Below, one piece after another: positions 24,977 to 32,609 of a stretch of DNA of 64,000 bases (its first letter is position 1; every line of letters begins with the position of its first letter). The translations under genes were made by a program, and so were the position numbers. This DNA is from Lentzea guizhouensis (GTDB lineage Bacteria > Actinomycetota > Actinomycetes > Mycobacteriales > Pseudonocardiaceae). Below the pieces are notes generated by a model. That model did no database searches, was not told where the DNA came from, and worked only from the letters and a program-made list of their open reading frames with translations. The stretch lies in contig NZ_CP016793.1 in NCBI RefSeq assembly GCF_001701025.1, forward strand, positions 2,666,001-2,730,000. Reading direction: 5' to 3'.

Positions 24977-25735
24977 ATGGAACTGCCGCGTGCCTGGCAA
25001 CGGCCAGACCCGTTGCGCGGACTCGACAGGATCTCCTGGGCCGAGGTCTACGACGGCCGGGGCGGTGCCGGTCGTCTCCCCCGCCGCCTGCTGCGCGAGC
25101 TGGTGGACCCGGCTCCGGAGGTCAGGCTGGACGCGTTCACCTCGCTCGCCGACCGGCTGCTGACCGAGGACACGGTGTCGGAGGCGTCGTTCTGCGCGGT
25201 GCCGTTCCTGGTGGAGCTGGGCGCGTCGTACAAGGTGGCCGCCGCGGACGTGCGCGACCGGGTGATCTTCCTGCTGGCCGCGCTCGCGTTGGCGGGCAAG
25301 GGCTTCACCGAGGACGGCCGGCGCACGCACCGGCGGTGGAACGCCCTGGGCCGCGAGCTCCCCCGCACGGCACCGGACTGGCTCACCCAGACCCGCCACG
25401 CCGTCGCCCAGGGCGCGCCGAAGATCTTCGAGGCGCTCGCGTCCGAACGGGTCGGGTGCCTGGTGGCGCTGGCGTGCGCGGTGCCGGAGAAGCTGCCCGC
25501 GTTCGTCGTCGGCCTGATGCAGGACATGCTCGACGACGAGGAGGAACTGCTCGCCGAGGCCGCCGAGATCGCGGTCGCGCTGCTCAAGCGAACACCGGAG
25601 CTGGTCGAGCCGGAACCGAAGGTGCTCGGCGAGGGGCTCGTACGGCCCGCCCACCAGCCGCAGGAGGTCACCGCGGCGTTGATGGGCTACCGGTTCGCCC
25701 TCACCGCCGCGTACGGCGATGAGGGCGCCTGGTAG
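24977..25735 (+). CDS. Helical-repeat hypothetical protein
   Basis: A 252-residue cytosolic protein of HEAT/ARM-like helical repeats (PAPEVRLDAFTSLADRLL, FCAVPFLVELGASYKV, ASERVGCLVALACAVPEKL, LLAEAAEIAVALLKRTPEL). No catalytic motif is recognised. ATG 24977 follows TAGGTT (24964-24969) by seven bases, a leaderless start. It is divergent from the methyltransferase with 61 bp between starts. A partner role for the methylase is possible but not shown. Confidence 0.75.
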   Translation: MELPRAWQRPDPLRGLDRISWAEVYDGRGGAGRLPRRLLRELVDPAPEVRLDAFTSLADRLLTEDTVSEASFCAVPFLVELGASYKVAAADVRDRVIFLLAALALAGKGFTEDGRRTHRRWNALGRELPRTAPDWLTQTRHAVAQGAPKIFEALASERVGCLVALACAVPEKLPAFVVGLMQDMLDDEEELLAEAAEIAVALLKRTPELVEPEPKVLGEGLVRPAHQPQEVTAALMGYRFALTAAYGDEGAW

Positions 25736-25747
25736 CGCTTTTCAGGT

Positions 25748-25798
25748 GCACGCGGGGAGCTTTCGTACTCTTCTGGTGCACGAAAGGCCCCCGCGTGC
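25748..25798. terminator. Long bidirectional terminator hairpin
   Basis: GCACGCGGGG (25748-25757) pairs with CCCCGCGTGC (25789-25798), and inside it CTTTCGT pairs with ACGAAAG, giving about 17 paired bases with a two-base mismatch. It lies between convergent genes. Confidence 0.8.
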
Positions 25799-25807
25799 GG
25801 ACAACGG

Positions 25808-27238
25808 TCAGGCGATGACGGCTTCCTGTTCGAGGGGCTGGTCGAGAGGCTGGGCGTCCTCGACGGCGATCGCGGGCTCCAGGGCGCCGAGACCGGTGCC
25901 CCACTCCTGGTCGGCCAGGGCGAAGGCCGCCACGGTCAGAGCGGCCACCGGCGCGCCGACCGGCATGTTCTCCCGGTGCAGGTCCAGGTCGAGCCGACCG
26001 CCGATCGGCGACGGGCTCAGCCGCAGCGTCGCGTGCGCCGGCTCGTCAAAGTGCGCCAGGCGGCAAGCCCAGCCGGTGAAGACCACCCGGCGCTCGTCGA
26101 CCTCGGTCGGCTGCACCGCGCGGACGTTCGCGCCGACGGCACCGGACCGCGTGCTGTCCGCCGCCGCGAGCACGAGCTCCTCGAACTGCATGGACGAGAC
26201 GCCGAGGTCCCAGCCGGCCACCAGGGCCACCTGGACCAGGGCGAGCGGCAGCGACGGGACGGCGTCCTCGAAGCACACCATCGCGCCGCCGTAGCGGGTG
26301 TTGATCTCGGTCGGCAGGAAGCCGTCCTCGGTCGCGATGCCGTCGAGCGTGAACGTGCCGCGGTAGTCCACGGTGGACCGCAGGTGCTCGCCGACGCGCC
26401 GGGCGAGGTTGCGCATCTGGTCGCGGATCCACACGGGCGGGTCGTAGAACGACGCGCAGCCCGCGTAGAGGAACTTGGCCTGGCCCTGGCGGCGCGGCAC
26501 GACCATCTCGATCGGGCGCAACACCGCGGTGCCATCGGGGAACACGATGCCGTGCACGCTCACCGGGATGCCTTCCAGGAACGGCATCACGCGCACCTGC
26601 TCGCACTTGGGCGCGAGCACGTCGAAGGCCTCCTTGGCCTCCTCGTAGGACCGCACCCGGCGCACGAAGTTCGCGCCGCCGTTGATCGCGGGCCCGTCAC
26701 CGGACCACACGACGCCCGCGCCGCGGTCCAGGATCTCCGAGGCGCCCCACAGACGTTCGAAGTCGAGGTCGAACACCAGCGCGGGCGCACGCGGGGCGGA
26801 GAGCTCGTCCCAGAGCGCGTCGATGGTGGTCTTGTTCTCCAGCTCGACCCACTCGCGGCGGCGCGCGTTGAGGACCGGACGGCCCTGGAAGGTGTCGATC
26901 TCGTTGTAGGGCGTGCTGATCACGACGGCCTCGGCCGCCGGGTCGAAGTCGCCCAGGATCCCGCGCACCTCGGCACTCGGCTTGGTCAGCAGCTTGCCGA
27001 GACGGCGCTGCTCGACCGCGACGAAGCCGCCCTTGATGCCCAGCGACACCCATCGGGCGATCTCGGAATCATGAAGCGGGGCATGATCATCGGTATCCAG
27101 CACGAGCGTATGGCGGGCACCGAGCGCATGGAGCTCATGCGCGCGTTTCGCCAAACGCGTACCACCGGCCAGCACGACCAACCGGTCACCGAACAATCCG
27201 CCCAAGCGCTCGTTGAGCGCTGCGAAGACATGATCCAT
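25808..27238 (-). CDS. ATP-grasp domain protein
   Basis: A 476-residue protein with a pre-ATP-grasp N-terminal domain (LVVLAGGTRLAKRAHEL, LVLDTDDHAPL) and an ATP-grasp ligase core (about 170-390). GPAINGGANFVRRV and GTFTLDGIATEDGFLPTEIN fit the nucleotide/Mg site, and the final Glu-Ile-Asn is typical. Such enzymes join a carboxylate to an amine or thiol; the substrates are unknown. ATG 27238 was chosen; the frame stays open upstream, but those residues do not look coding. No synthetase partner is adjacent. Confidence 0.8.
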   Translation of the reverse strand: MDHVFAALNERLGGLFGDRLVVLAGGTRLAKRAHELHALGARHTLVLDTDDHAPLHDSEIARWVSLGIKGGFVAVEQRRLGKLLTKPSAEVRGILGDFDPAAEAVVISTPYNEIDTFQGRPVLNARRREWVELENKTTIDALWDELSAPRAPALVFDLDFERLWGASEILDRGAGVVWSGDGPAINGGANFVRRVRSYEEAKEAFDVLAPKCEQVRVMPFLEGIPVSVHGIVFPDGTAVLRPIEMVVPRRQGQAKFLYAGCASFYDPPVWIRDQMRNLARRVGEHLRSTVDYRGTFTLDGIATEDGFLPTEINTRYGGAMVCFEDAVPSLPLALVQVALVAGWDLGVSSMQFEELVLAAADSTRSGAVGANVRAVQPTEVDERRVVFTGWACRLAHFDEPAHATLRLSPSPIGGRLDLDLHRENMPVGAPVAALTVAAFALADQEWGTGLGALEPAIAVEDAQPLDQPLEQEAVIA

Positions 27239-27429
27239 CGCCGAGAACCCGCTTTGAGAGAAGCAGAAGGATGCGACCGGCGATCGCCGGGTGACGCGTA
27301 GCGTAGAGCCACCCGGTATGCGTGTCGAAGCACGGTCCGGCAACGGCCGGATGAATGTTGCGGCGGGCCCGTCCGCTGCGGCGTCAGCGCAGGCCCGGCG
27401 ACATGGGGACCAGTGGTGGTGCAGTCGCT

Positions 27430-27660
27430 CTAGAGCGAGCGCGCCGCGTCCCGGAGGACCTGGTCAACGCGGTTGAGGAAGCTGCGCCTCGGGTTGATGG
27501 CGGGAAGCGGAGCGGTGAGCTCTGCGGGGCCGGGCGTGGGTGCGGCTCCCACGATGTCGGCCACGTTGCGCAGGAACTCCTGCCGCTTGAACTCGCGCAC
27601 GGCCACGTCGTGCAGGAGTCCGGCGATGCTTGTGTGCACAGCGCGATGGGGGTAACTCAC
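27430..27660 (-). CDS. Small hypothetical protein
   Basis: A 76-residue protein, if GTG 27660 is used (an ATG at 27702 extends it by 14 residues). It shows a helix-rich, charged segment (SIAGLLHDVAVREFKRQEFL) and an Arg-rich end (RVDQVLRDAARSL). No family was recognised. It is divergent from the epimerase gene; the short size makes it uncertain. Confidence 0.45.
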   Translation of the reverse strand: MSYPHRAVHTSIAGLLHDVAVREFKRQEFLRNVADIVGAAPTPGPAELTAPLPAINPRRSFLNRVDQVLRDAARSL

Positions 27661-27705
27661 TCGTGTGTTATCGGCGCAACTTCGGGGGACCTTTAGGGTC
27701 ATCTT

Positions 27706-28539
27706 GTGCGAGTTCTAGTGACCGGTGCCACTGGGTACGTTGGCCGAGTTGTGGTGCGTGAGCTGCGGATTCACGGACATGAACCAGTTGTGTCCCACCA
27801 ACGCCTCATGGAGCCGTTCCAAGTTCCAGACGCCGACGCCGTCATCCACCTGGCGGGTCTCGCCCGCGTGCGGGAGTCGTTCCAAGATCCACTCGCCTAC
27901 TGGGAGACCAACGTCGCCGGGACGCTGAACCTGCTGAAGGCGTTGCGGGGCCAGCGGTTTCTCTTCGCGTCGACGGCCGGGGTGTACCGGCCGGCGGACG
28001 CCACCCTGACGGAGGAGTCCGTCCGGGAACCCTCCTCCCCCTACGCCGCGACGAAGGCCGCCGCTGAAGATCTTGTGGCGTGGGCGGCGCGGTCCGGCCA
28101 GATCGGGGCAGCCACGCTGCGTTTGTTCAACGTCGCTGGAGGGGGTGACACCGACACCACTCGGGTGATTACGCGCGCGGTCGCCACGGCGGCCGGGCAG
28201 GGGCCGGGGATGGAGGTCTACGGCGACGGGTCGGCGGTGCGCGAGTTCGTCCACGTGCGGGACGTGGCCGCGGCGTTCGTGACCGCACTGGAGACGTGCG
28301 AGGTCGGCGAGTCCACCGTCTACAACGTCGGCGGGACGTCCGCGTCCGTGCGGGAGGTGCTGGAGACCGTCGAGGAGGTCACCGGGCGGCCCGTGGACGT
28401 GACGTGGAGGCCGGCGAACCCCGACGAGGTCAAGGTCCAGCGCGCGGACACCTCACGCCTGCGCGCGCTTGGCTGGGCGCCGGCGCACTCGTCGTTGAAG
28501 GAGATCGTCAGCGACCAGTGGGCCGCTCTGCACCGGTGA
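27706..28539 (+). CDS. NAD-dependent epimerase/dehydratase (extended SDR)
   Basis: A 277-residue nucleotide-sugar-type SDR. The NAD-binding motif VTGATGYVG is near residues 4-12 and the catalytic [12 protein letters not shown] carries Tyr-x3-Lys. [14 protein letters not shown] and [13 protein letters not shown] are typical of GalE/RfbB-like enzymes acting on sugar nucleotides. It is shorter than GalE (about 330). GTG 27706 follows TAGGGT by six bases, a leaderless start. Its 3' end overlaps the opposing rnz gene by 32 bp. Confidence 0.9.
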   Translation: MRVLVTGATGYVGRVVVRELRIHGHEPVVSHQRLMEPFQVPDADAVIHLAGLARVRESFQDPLAYWETNVAGTLNLLKALRGQRFLFASTAGVYRPADATLTEESVREPSSPYAATKAAAEDLVAWAARSGQIGAATLRLFNVAGGGDTDTTRVITRAVATAAGQGPGMEVYGDGSAVREFVHVRDVAAAFVTALETCEVGESTVYNVGGTSASVREVLETVEEVTGRPVDVTWRPANPDEVKVQRADTSRLRALGWAPAHSSLKEIVSDQWAALHR

Positions 28540-29437
28540 CCCGCTTCGGCACCGGGATCCGGTCGAGGTCCTTCGCCACGACGATCTCGCCGCCGAACTC
28601 CGCCGCCGCCTCGGCGTGGAACTCCGCGGGGTCGTCGTAGCGCTGGGAGAAGTGGGTCAGCACGAGCTTGCGCACCCCGGTCTCCTGGGCGACGCGGGCG
28701 GCCTGCTGGGCGGTGAGGTGGCCGTGGTCGCCGGCGAGCTTCGTGTCGCGGGCGAGGTAGGTCGACTCGATCACCAGCAGGTCGGCCCGGTCGGCGAGCT
28801 CGTAGACGTTGTCGCAGAGCCGGGTGTCCATCACGAACGCGAACCGCTGGCCGGGCCGGGGTTCGCTGACGTCTTCGAGCCGCACGCCGTTGACCACGCC
28901 GTCGCGCTGCAGGTCGCGCACCTGCGGACCGCGGATGCCGTGCTCGGCCAGCTTCTCCGGCAACATCCGGTGGCCGTCCGGTTCGACCAGCCGGTAGCCG
29001 AACGAGTCGATGCCGTGGTCGAGCCGGAACGCCTCCAGCCTGCCGAACCTGCCCTCCGCGACGAGCCCGTCGGCGTCGACCGGCTCCTCCTTGATGTCCG
29101 CGGCGTCGTAGAAGGCGCTCGCGTACCGGAGGCGTTCGAAGAAGTGCGCGCCGGACCGCGGGAAGTGCGCGTGGACGGTGTGCGGCACGCGGTCGAGGCT
29201 CAGCCGCTGCACGATGCCGGGCACGCCCAGGCAGTGGTCGCCGTGGAAGTGGGTGAGGCAGATCCGGGTGATGTCGCTCGCAGCGGCGCCTGACCTGAGC
29301 AGCTGCCGCTGGCTGCCGTCGCCGGGGTCGAAGAGGAGGCCCTCGCCGTCCCACCTGAGCAGATAGCCGTTGTGGTTGCGCTGGCGCGTGGGAACCTGGC
29401 TGGCCGTTCCCAGGACGATCAGTTCCCGGACTGTCAC
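28508..29437 (-). CDS. rnz: Ribonuclease Z
   Basis: A 309-residue metallo-beta-lactamase-fold endonuclease that trims tRNA 3' trailers. The metal motif is HFHGDH at 63-68. [12 protein letters not shown] and VMDTRLCDN fit the family, and [21 protein letters not shown] with LTHFSQRY supplies further ligands. It may process the tRNAs in this window, most of which lack encoded CCA. GTG 29437 follows TAACGT (29449-29444) by six bases, a leaderless promoter overlapping that of the divergent serine hydrolase. Confidence 0.94.
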   Translation of the reverse strand: MTVRELIVLGTASQVPTRQRNHNGYLLRWDGEGLLFDPGDGSQRQLLRSGAAASDITRICLTHFHGDHCLGVPGIVQRLSLDRVPHTVHAHFPRSGAHFFERLRYASAFYDAADIKEEPVDADGLVAEGRFGRLEAFRLDHGIDSFGYRLVEPDGHRMLPEKLAEHGIRGPQVRDLQRDGVVNGVRLEDVSEPRPGQRFAFVMDTRLCDNVYELADRADLLVIESTYLARDTKLAGDHGHLTAQQAARVAQETGVRKLVLTHFSQRYDDPAEFHAEAAAEFGGEIVVAKDLDRIPVPKRVTGAERPTGR

Positions 29438-29443
29438 CCCCGA

Positions 29444-29453
29444 ACGTTAACGT
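29444..29453. promoter_or_regulatory. Shared palindrome forming two divergent -10 elements
   Basis: ACGTTAACGT is a perfect palindrome. Read on each strand it supplies TAACGT, placed six bases before the rnz GTG (29437) and seven before the serine-hydrolase ATG (29461). The two candidate -10 elements overlap by two bases, so the promoters should be mutually exclusive. Confidence 0.6.
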
Positions 29454-29460
29454 CTGTCCC

Positions 29461-30279
29461 ATGCAGAGCGTCGAAGTGGCAGCGTCGTGGCCTGCCGAGA
29501 ACGTGGCCGTGGCCGTCGTGTCCGGCGGGTCGGTGGTGGCCTCGCTGGGTGATCAGCAGCGGGTGTTCGGGCTGGCCTCGGTCACGAAGCTGCTGACGTC
29601 GTACGCGGTGCTGGTCGCGGTCGAGGAGGGTGCGGTCGAGTGGGACCAGCCGGCCGGGCCACCGGGGGCCACGGTGCGGCACCTGATCGCGCACACGGCC
29701 GGGTACGCCTTCGACAAGCCGGAGGTGCAGGCAGAGCCCGGCACCCGGCGGATCTACTCGAACGCGGGCTTCGACGTGCTGGCCGCGTTCGTCGGCGAGG
29801 CCTGCGAGATCCCGTTCCCGCAGTACCTGCACGAGGCCGTCTTCGCACCGCTCGGGATGACCTCGTCGGCGCTGACCGGCAGCGCCGGTGCCGGTGCCGA
29901 GTCCTCCGCCGCCGACCTGGCGCTGTTCGCCGCCGAGCTGCTCGCGCCGAAGCTGGTCTCCGCCGAGCTGGTGCGCGAGGCGACCTCCGTGGTGTTCCCC
30001 GGCCTGAACGGCGTGCTGCCCGGCTACGGCATGCAGAAGCCGAACGACTGGGGCCTCGGGTTCGAGATCCGCGACGGCAAATCGCCGCACTGGACCGGGA
30101 CGTCGCACTCGCCGCGCACGTTCGGCCACTTCGGCCAGTCCGGCACGTTCCTGTGGGTCGACCCGGAGCTCTCCGCCGCGTGTGTTGCCCTGACCGACCT
30201 GCGGTTCGGGCCGTGGGCGGTCGAGGCGTGGACGCCGTTCTCCGACGGCGTCCGCGCGGAGCTCAGTCAGCGAGCCTGA
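29461..30279 (+). CDS. Serine hydrolase of the beta-lactamase/PBP fold
   Basis: A 272-residue class C-like serine hydrolase. Ser40-Val-Thr-Lys43 is the catalytic SxxK, YSNAG supplies YxN, and HFGQSG near the end is the HxG/KTG equivalent. No signal peptide is visible, so it is probably a cytosolic esterase or peptidase rather than a secreted beta-lactamase. ATG 29461 follows TAACGT by seven bases (leaderless type). The 3' end overlaps the next, opposing gene by 17 bp. Confidence 0.9.
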   Translation: MQSVEVAASWPAENVAVAVVSGGSVVASLGDQQRVFGLASVTKLLTSYAVLVAVEEGAVEWDQPAGPPGATVRHLIAHTAGYAFDKPEVQAEPGTRRIYSNAGFDVLAAFVGEACEIPFPQYLHEAVFAPLGMTSSALTGSAGAGAESSAADLALFAAELLAPKLVSAELVREATSVVFPGLNGVLPGYGMQKPNDWGLGFEIRDGKSPHWTGTSHSPRTFGHFGQSGTFLWVDPELSAACVALTDLRFGPWAVEAWTPFSDGVRAELSQRA

Positions 30280-30595
30280 GGGCGAGCTGCTTGAGCACGT
30301 CCTGGACGTCGGCCTCCTCGCAGTCGTTCTCGTAGGCCTGCGCGACCCCGTGGAACGCGTAGAGCAGCCCCGCGGTGAACCACCCGAACTGCGACAGCAC
30401 CTGGTCCATCGCCTGCTTGAGGGCCTGGGCACCGGCCTCGTTCAGCTCACCGTCGACCTTGACCTCGTAGCTGAACACGCCCTCCTGCAGTGACTTGAGG
30501 GCCGTGCGCAGGTAGTCGCTCGACTCACCGGCCTCCGCGTCGTAGGTGAGGGTCAGGACGCCGAGCGCCCGCTGCATGATCTCGCGCTGATCCAC
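30263..30595 (-). CDS. Conserved-looking hypothetical protein
   Basis: A 110-residue acidic helical protein (MDQREIMQRALGVLTLTYD, KVDGELNEAGAQALKQAMDQ, ADVQDVLKQLALRLAD). No family is recognised. The GTG start at 30595 has no clear ribosome-binding site. It lies 19 bp downstream of the SDR gene stop on the same strand, so the two may be co-transcribed. Confidence 0.65.
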   Translation of the reverse strand: MDQREIMQRALGVLTLTYDAEAGESSDYLRTALKSLQEGVFSYEVKVDGELNEAGAQALKQAMDQVLSQFGWFTAGLLYAFHGVAQAYENDCEEADVQDVLKQLALRLAD

Positions 30596-30614
30596 GACGT
30601 GAACTCTGCCGCAG

Positions 30615-31436
30615 TCACCGCCCCCAGCGCACCCGCGCGGGGTCCTCCAACCGCAGCCGGTGCTCGAACGCGTCCGCGATCGCCCCGACGTCCCAGTGCT
30701 CCCGCTCGACCACCGGCTCCAGCGGCGAGGCCTGCCCGATCACGTGCAGCCGCCCGTTCGCGAACCTGATCAGCTGCCCGGTGACCCCGCCGGCCAGGTC
30801 GCTCAGCAGGTAGGTGACCAGCGGCGCTATCGCTTCCGGCGGCCCGCTCGGCACGGCCCTGGTGTCGGCGGCGGCCATCCTCGTCCAAGCGACCGGGCAC
30901 ACGGCGTTGACGCGGGTGCCGGTGTCCGCGAGCTCGGCCGCGCACCCCGCCGTGATCGAGGCGATGGCCCCCTTGGACGCCGAGTACGCGACCGCGGTCG
31001 GCTGCCCCACCATCGCGACCGAGCCGAGGTTCACGATCGACCCGCCCCGCATCGACCGGACGGCCGCGCTGGTGCAATAGAGCGTGCCGAGCACGTTGAC
31101 CTCGATCAGCTCGCGGACGGCGGCGGGATCGTCCTCACCGACCCGCGCCTGATGCCTGATCCCCGCGTTGTTGACGAGCCCGTCGATCCGCCCGAACGCC
31201 GCCGTGCAGGTGTCCACGACCGCCTCCGCCGTACCGGGGTCCTGCACCGGCCCGGCACAGACCACCGCTTTCCCACCCATGACCGTGATGAGCTCCGCGA
31301 CCTGCGCCACCAACGGCTCGTCGACGTCGTTGACCACCACCGCCGCCCCGGCCTCCGCGGCGTGCATCGCAAAGGCCCGCCCCAGCCCCTGCGCCGCCCC
31401 GGTCACCACCACGGCCTTGCCGGCCAAAATCCCCAT
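30615..31436 (-). CDS. SDR family oxidoreductase
   Basis: A 273-residue classical short-chain dehydrogenase. VVTGAAQGLGRAF is the nucleotide-binding motif, NNAG is in GLVNNAGIRH, and the active site is Ser...YSASKGA (Tyr-x3-Lys). Asp follows the second strand (VVNDVDE), which favours NAD over NADP. The substrate is not predictable. ATG 31436 begins the protein at MGILAGKAVVVTG. Confidence 0.9.
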   Translation of the reverse strand: MGILAGKAVVVTGAAQGLGRAFAMHAAEAGAAVVVNDVDEPLVAQVAELITVMGGKAVVCAGPVQDPGTAEAVVDTCTAAFGRIDGLVNNAGIRHQARVGEDDPAAVRELIEVNVLGTLYCTSAAVRSMRGGSIVNLGSVAMVGQPTAVAYSASKGAIASITAGCAAELADTGTRVNAVCPVAWTRMAAADTRAVPSGPPEAIAPLVTYLLSDLAGGVTGQLIRFANGRLHVIGQASPLEPVVEREHWDVGAIADAFEHRLRLEDPARVRWGR

Positions 31437-31542
31437 GCCCCTGAGTGTGTCCACCAGTCGCCCTCCGCCGTTGGCCCTCTTCGGCGAGCGACCGCAGACG
31501 GCGCCGAACGGCGTACGAAAAACGGCGGGCTGGTGCCAGCCC

Positions 31543-32019
31543 TCAGCCGAAGTCGTACACGGTCGTCTCGATCCCCTTGGCCACCAACGCCTCCACCACC
31601 ATCGGCTCCACCAGCTCCCACCGCCCACCGGCCAGCCCACACCCGATCCGCGGCATGTGCACACTCGCCCCAAGCCGCTCAGCATGCCCAGCCAGTTCCA
31701 CCAAACAGCTCAGGATCGCCTCGTAGCGGACCGGCGGCCCCTTGCTGCCACTGCGAATGCCGCGCTGCCCGATCATGTTCGCAACCCAGGTGTCCGGCTT
31801 GACCTGCACCAGCTGAACGGCACCAAGACCGAAGTCATTCGTCGCCCGACCCCGATGCCACTCGCGGTAGGCACGCTCCGGCTCAGGCCAACGCTTCGAA
31901 ACGGCCACCACAAATCCCTTGCCCCAGCCCCCGATGTCGTTGCACACATGCGCAACCACCTTCGGCCCCTTGGCCTGCGGACTGGTTGCATCGCCCTTGG
32001 TCACTCGCAGCTCGGCCAC
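31543..32019 (-). CDS. Macro-domain (ADP-ribose binding/hydrolase) protein
   Basis: A 158-residue stand-alone macro domain. AHVCNDIGGWGKGFVVAVS and PRIGCGLAGGRWELVEPMV match the ADP-ribose-binding loops of TARG1/DarG-like macro domains. It may remove ADP-ribose from proteins or nucleic acids or recycle ADP-ribose derivatives. No ADP-ribosyltransferase or DarT-like gene is adjacent. GTG 32019 is used; GTG 32046 would add nine residues. Confidence 0.82.
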   Translation of the reverse strand: MAELRVTKGDATSPQAKGPKVVAHVCNDIGGWGKGFVVAVSKRWPEPERAYREWHRGRATNDFGLGAVQLVQVKPDTWVANMIGQRGIRSGSKGPPVRYEAILSCLVELAGHAERLGASVHMPRIGCGLAGGRWELVEPMVVEALVAKGIETTVYDFG

Positions 32020-32137
32020 AACCGTGATCCTGCTCGCACAAGGCACTCAGGGCGACCAGATTTCCCACACGCGCGGCTCAAGCCGATGGAGCTCGCCTCG
32101 GGGAGGGACTGGGTAGGCGCGTCAGCGCCACGCAGTC

Positions 32138-32190
32138 CGGGGGTTCGGGGGCGGAGCCGCCCGGCTGGGGTCTGGGGGCTTGGCCCCCAG
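32138..32190. repeat. GC-rich hairpin element beside a tRNA (copy 2)
   Basis: It contains GGGGTCTGGGGGC and the perfect hairpin CTGGGGGC-TTG-GCCCCCAG (32172-32190), preceded by another G/C inverted segment. It parallels the element at 8095-8150; both flank the 3' side of a minus-strand tRNA gene. Confidence 0.5.
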
Positions 32191-32198
32191 AAACAACG

Positions 32199-32243
32199 GC
32201 GGGGCGCCTCGGTTTGCGCTTTCCGCAAACACAAGACACCCCG
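32199..32243 (-). terminator. Terminator-like hairpin after tRNA-Arg(ACG)
   Basis: GTTTGCG (32212-32218) pairs with CGCAAAC (32224-32230) around a five-base loop, with CGGGGCG and CACCCCG extending the stem outside. It is just beyond the tRNA 3' end. Confidence 0.65.
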
Positions 32244-32250
32244 CGTTCCG

Positions 32251-32323
32251 CGCGCTCGACAGGATTCGAACCTGTAACCTTCTGATCCGTAGTCAGATGC
32301 TCTATCCGTTGAGCTACGAGCGC
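32251..32323 (-). tRNA. tRNA-Arg(ACG)
   Basis: A 73-nt tRNA. GCGCTCG pairs with CGAGCGC, discriminator G. The anticodon loop CTACGGA is flanked by TCTGA/TCAGA, giving anticodon ACG. The T-arm is AGGTTCGAATCCT. A34 is the expected target of the TadA encoded at 8329-8775. Confidence 0.96.
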
Positions 32324-32364
32324 ATGTATTCAATTATAACCGATCCCCTAGAGGCTCGGCCTTG

Positions 32365-32454
32365 CGGAGGCTCCGGGATTTGAACCCGGGATGGGGGGTT
32401 ACCCCAAACCGCATTAGCAGTGCGGCGCCATAGACCAGACTAGGCGAAGCCTCC
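32365..32454 (-). tRNA. tRNA-Ser(GCT)
   Basis: A 90-nt class II tRNA. GGAGGCT pairs with AGCCTCC, discriminator G. The anticodon loop CTGCTAA gives GCT. The long variable arm (GGTTTGGGGTAACCCCCCAT) and the T-arm GGGTTCAAATCCC are clear. CCA is not encoded. Confidence 0.95.
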
Positions 32455-32609
32455 CGGGACCATCCTTGGCCACGGGACATAGGTTACACAGGTCCTCAAC
32501 CGAGTTGCAAAACGCCCCCCTCCTAACCCGAAACCTGCTGGTCAGAGCACGTTCAGAGGGCCGGAGAGGGGCGTTAAAGCCCTGGTCACCGCAACCGGAG
32601 TGACCTAGA

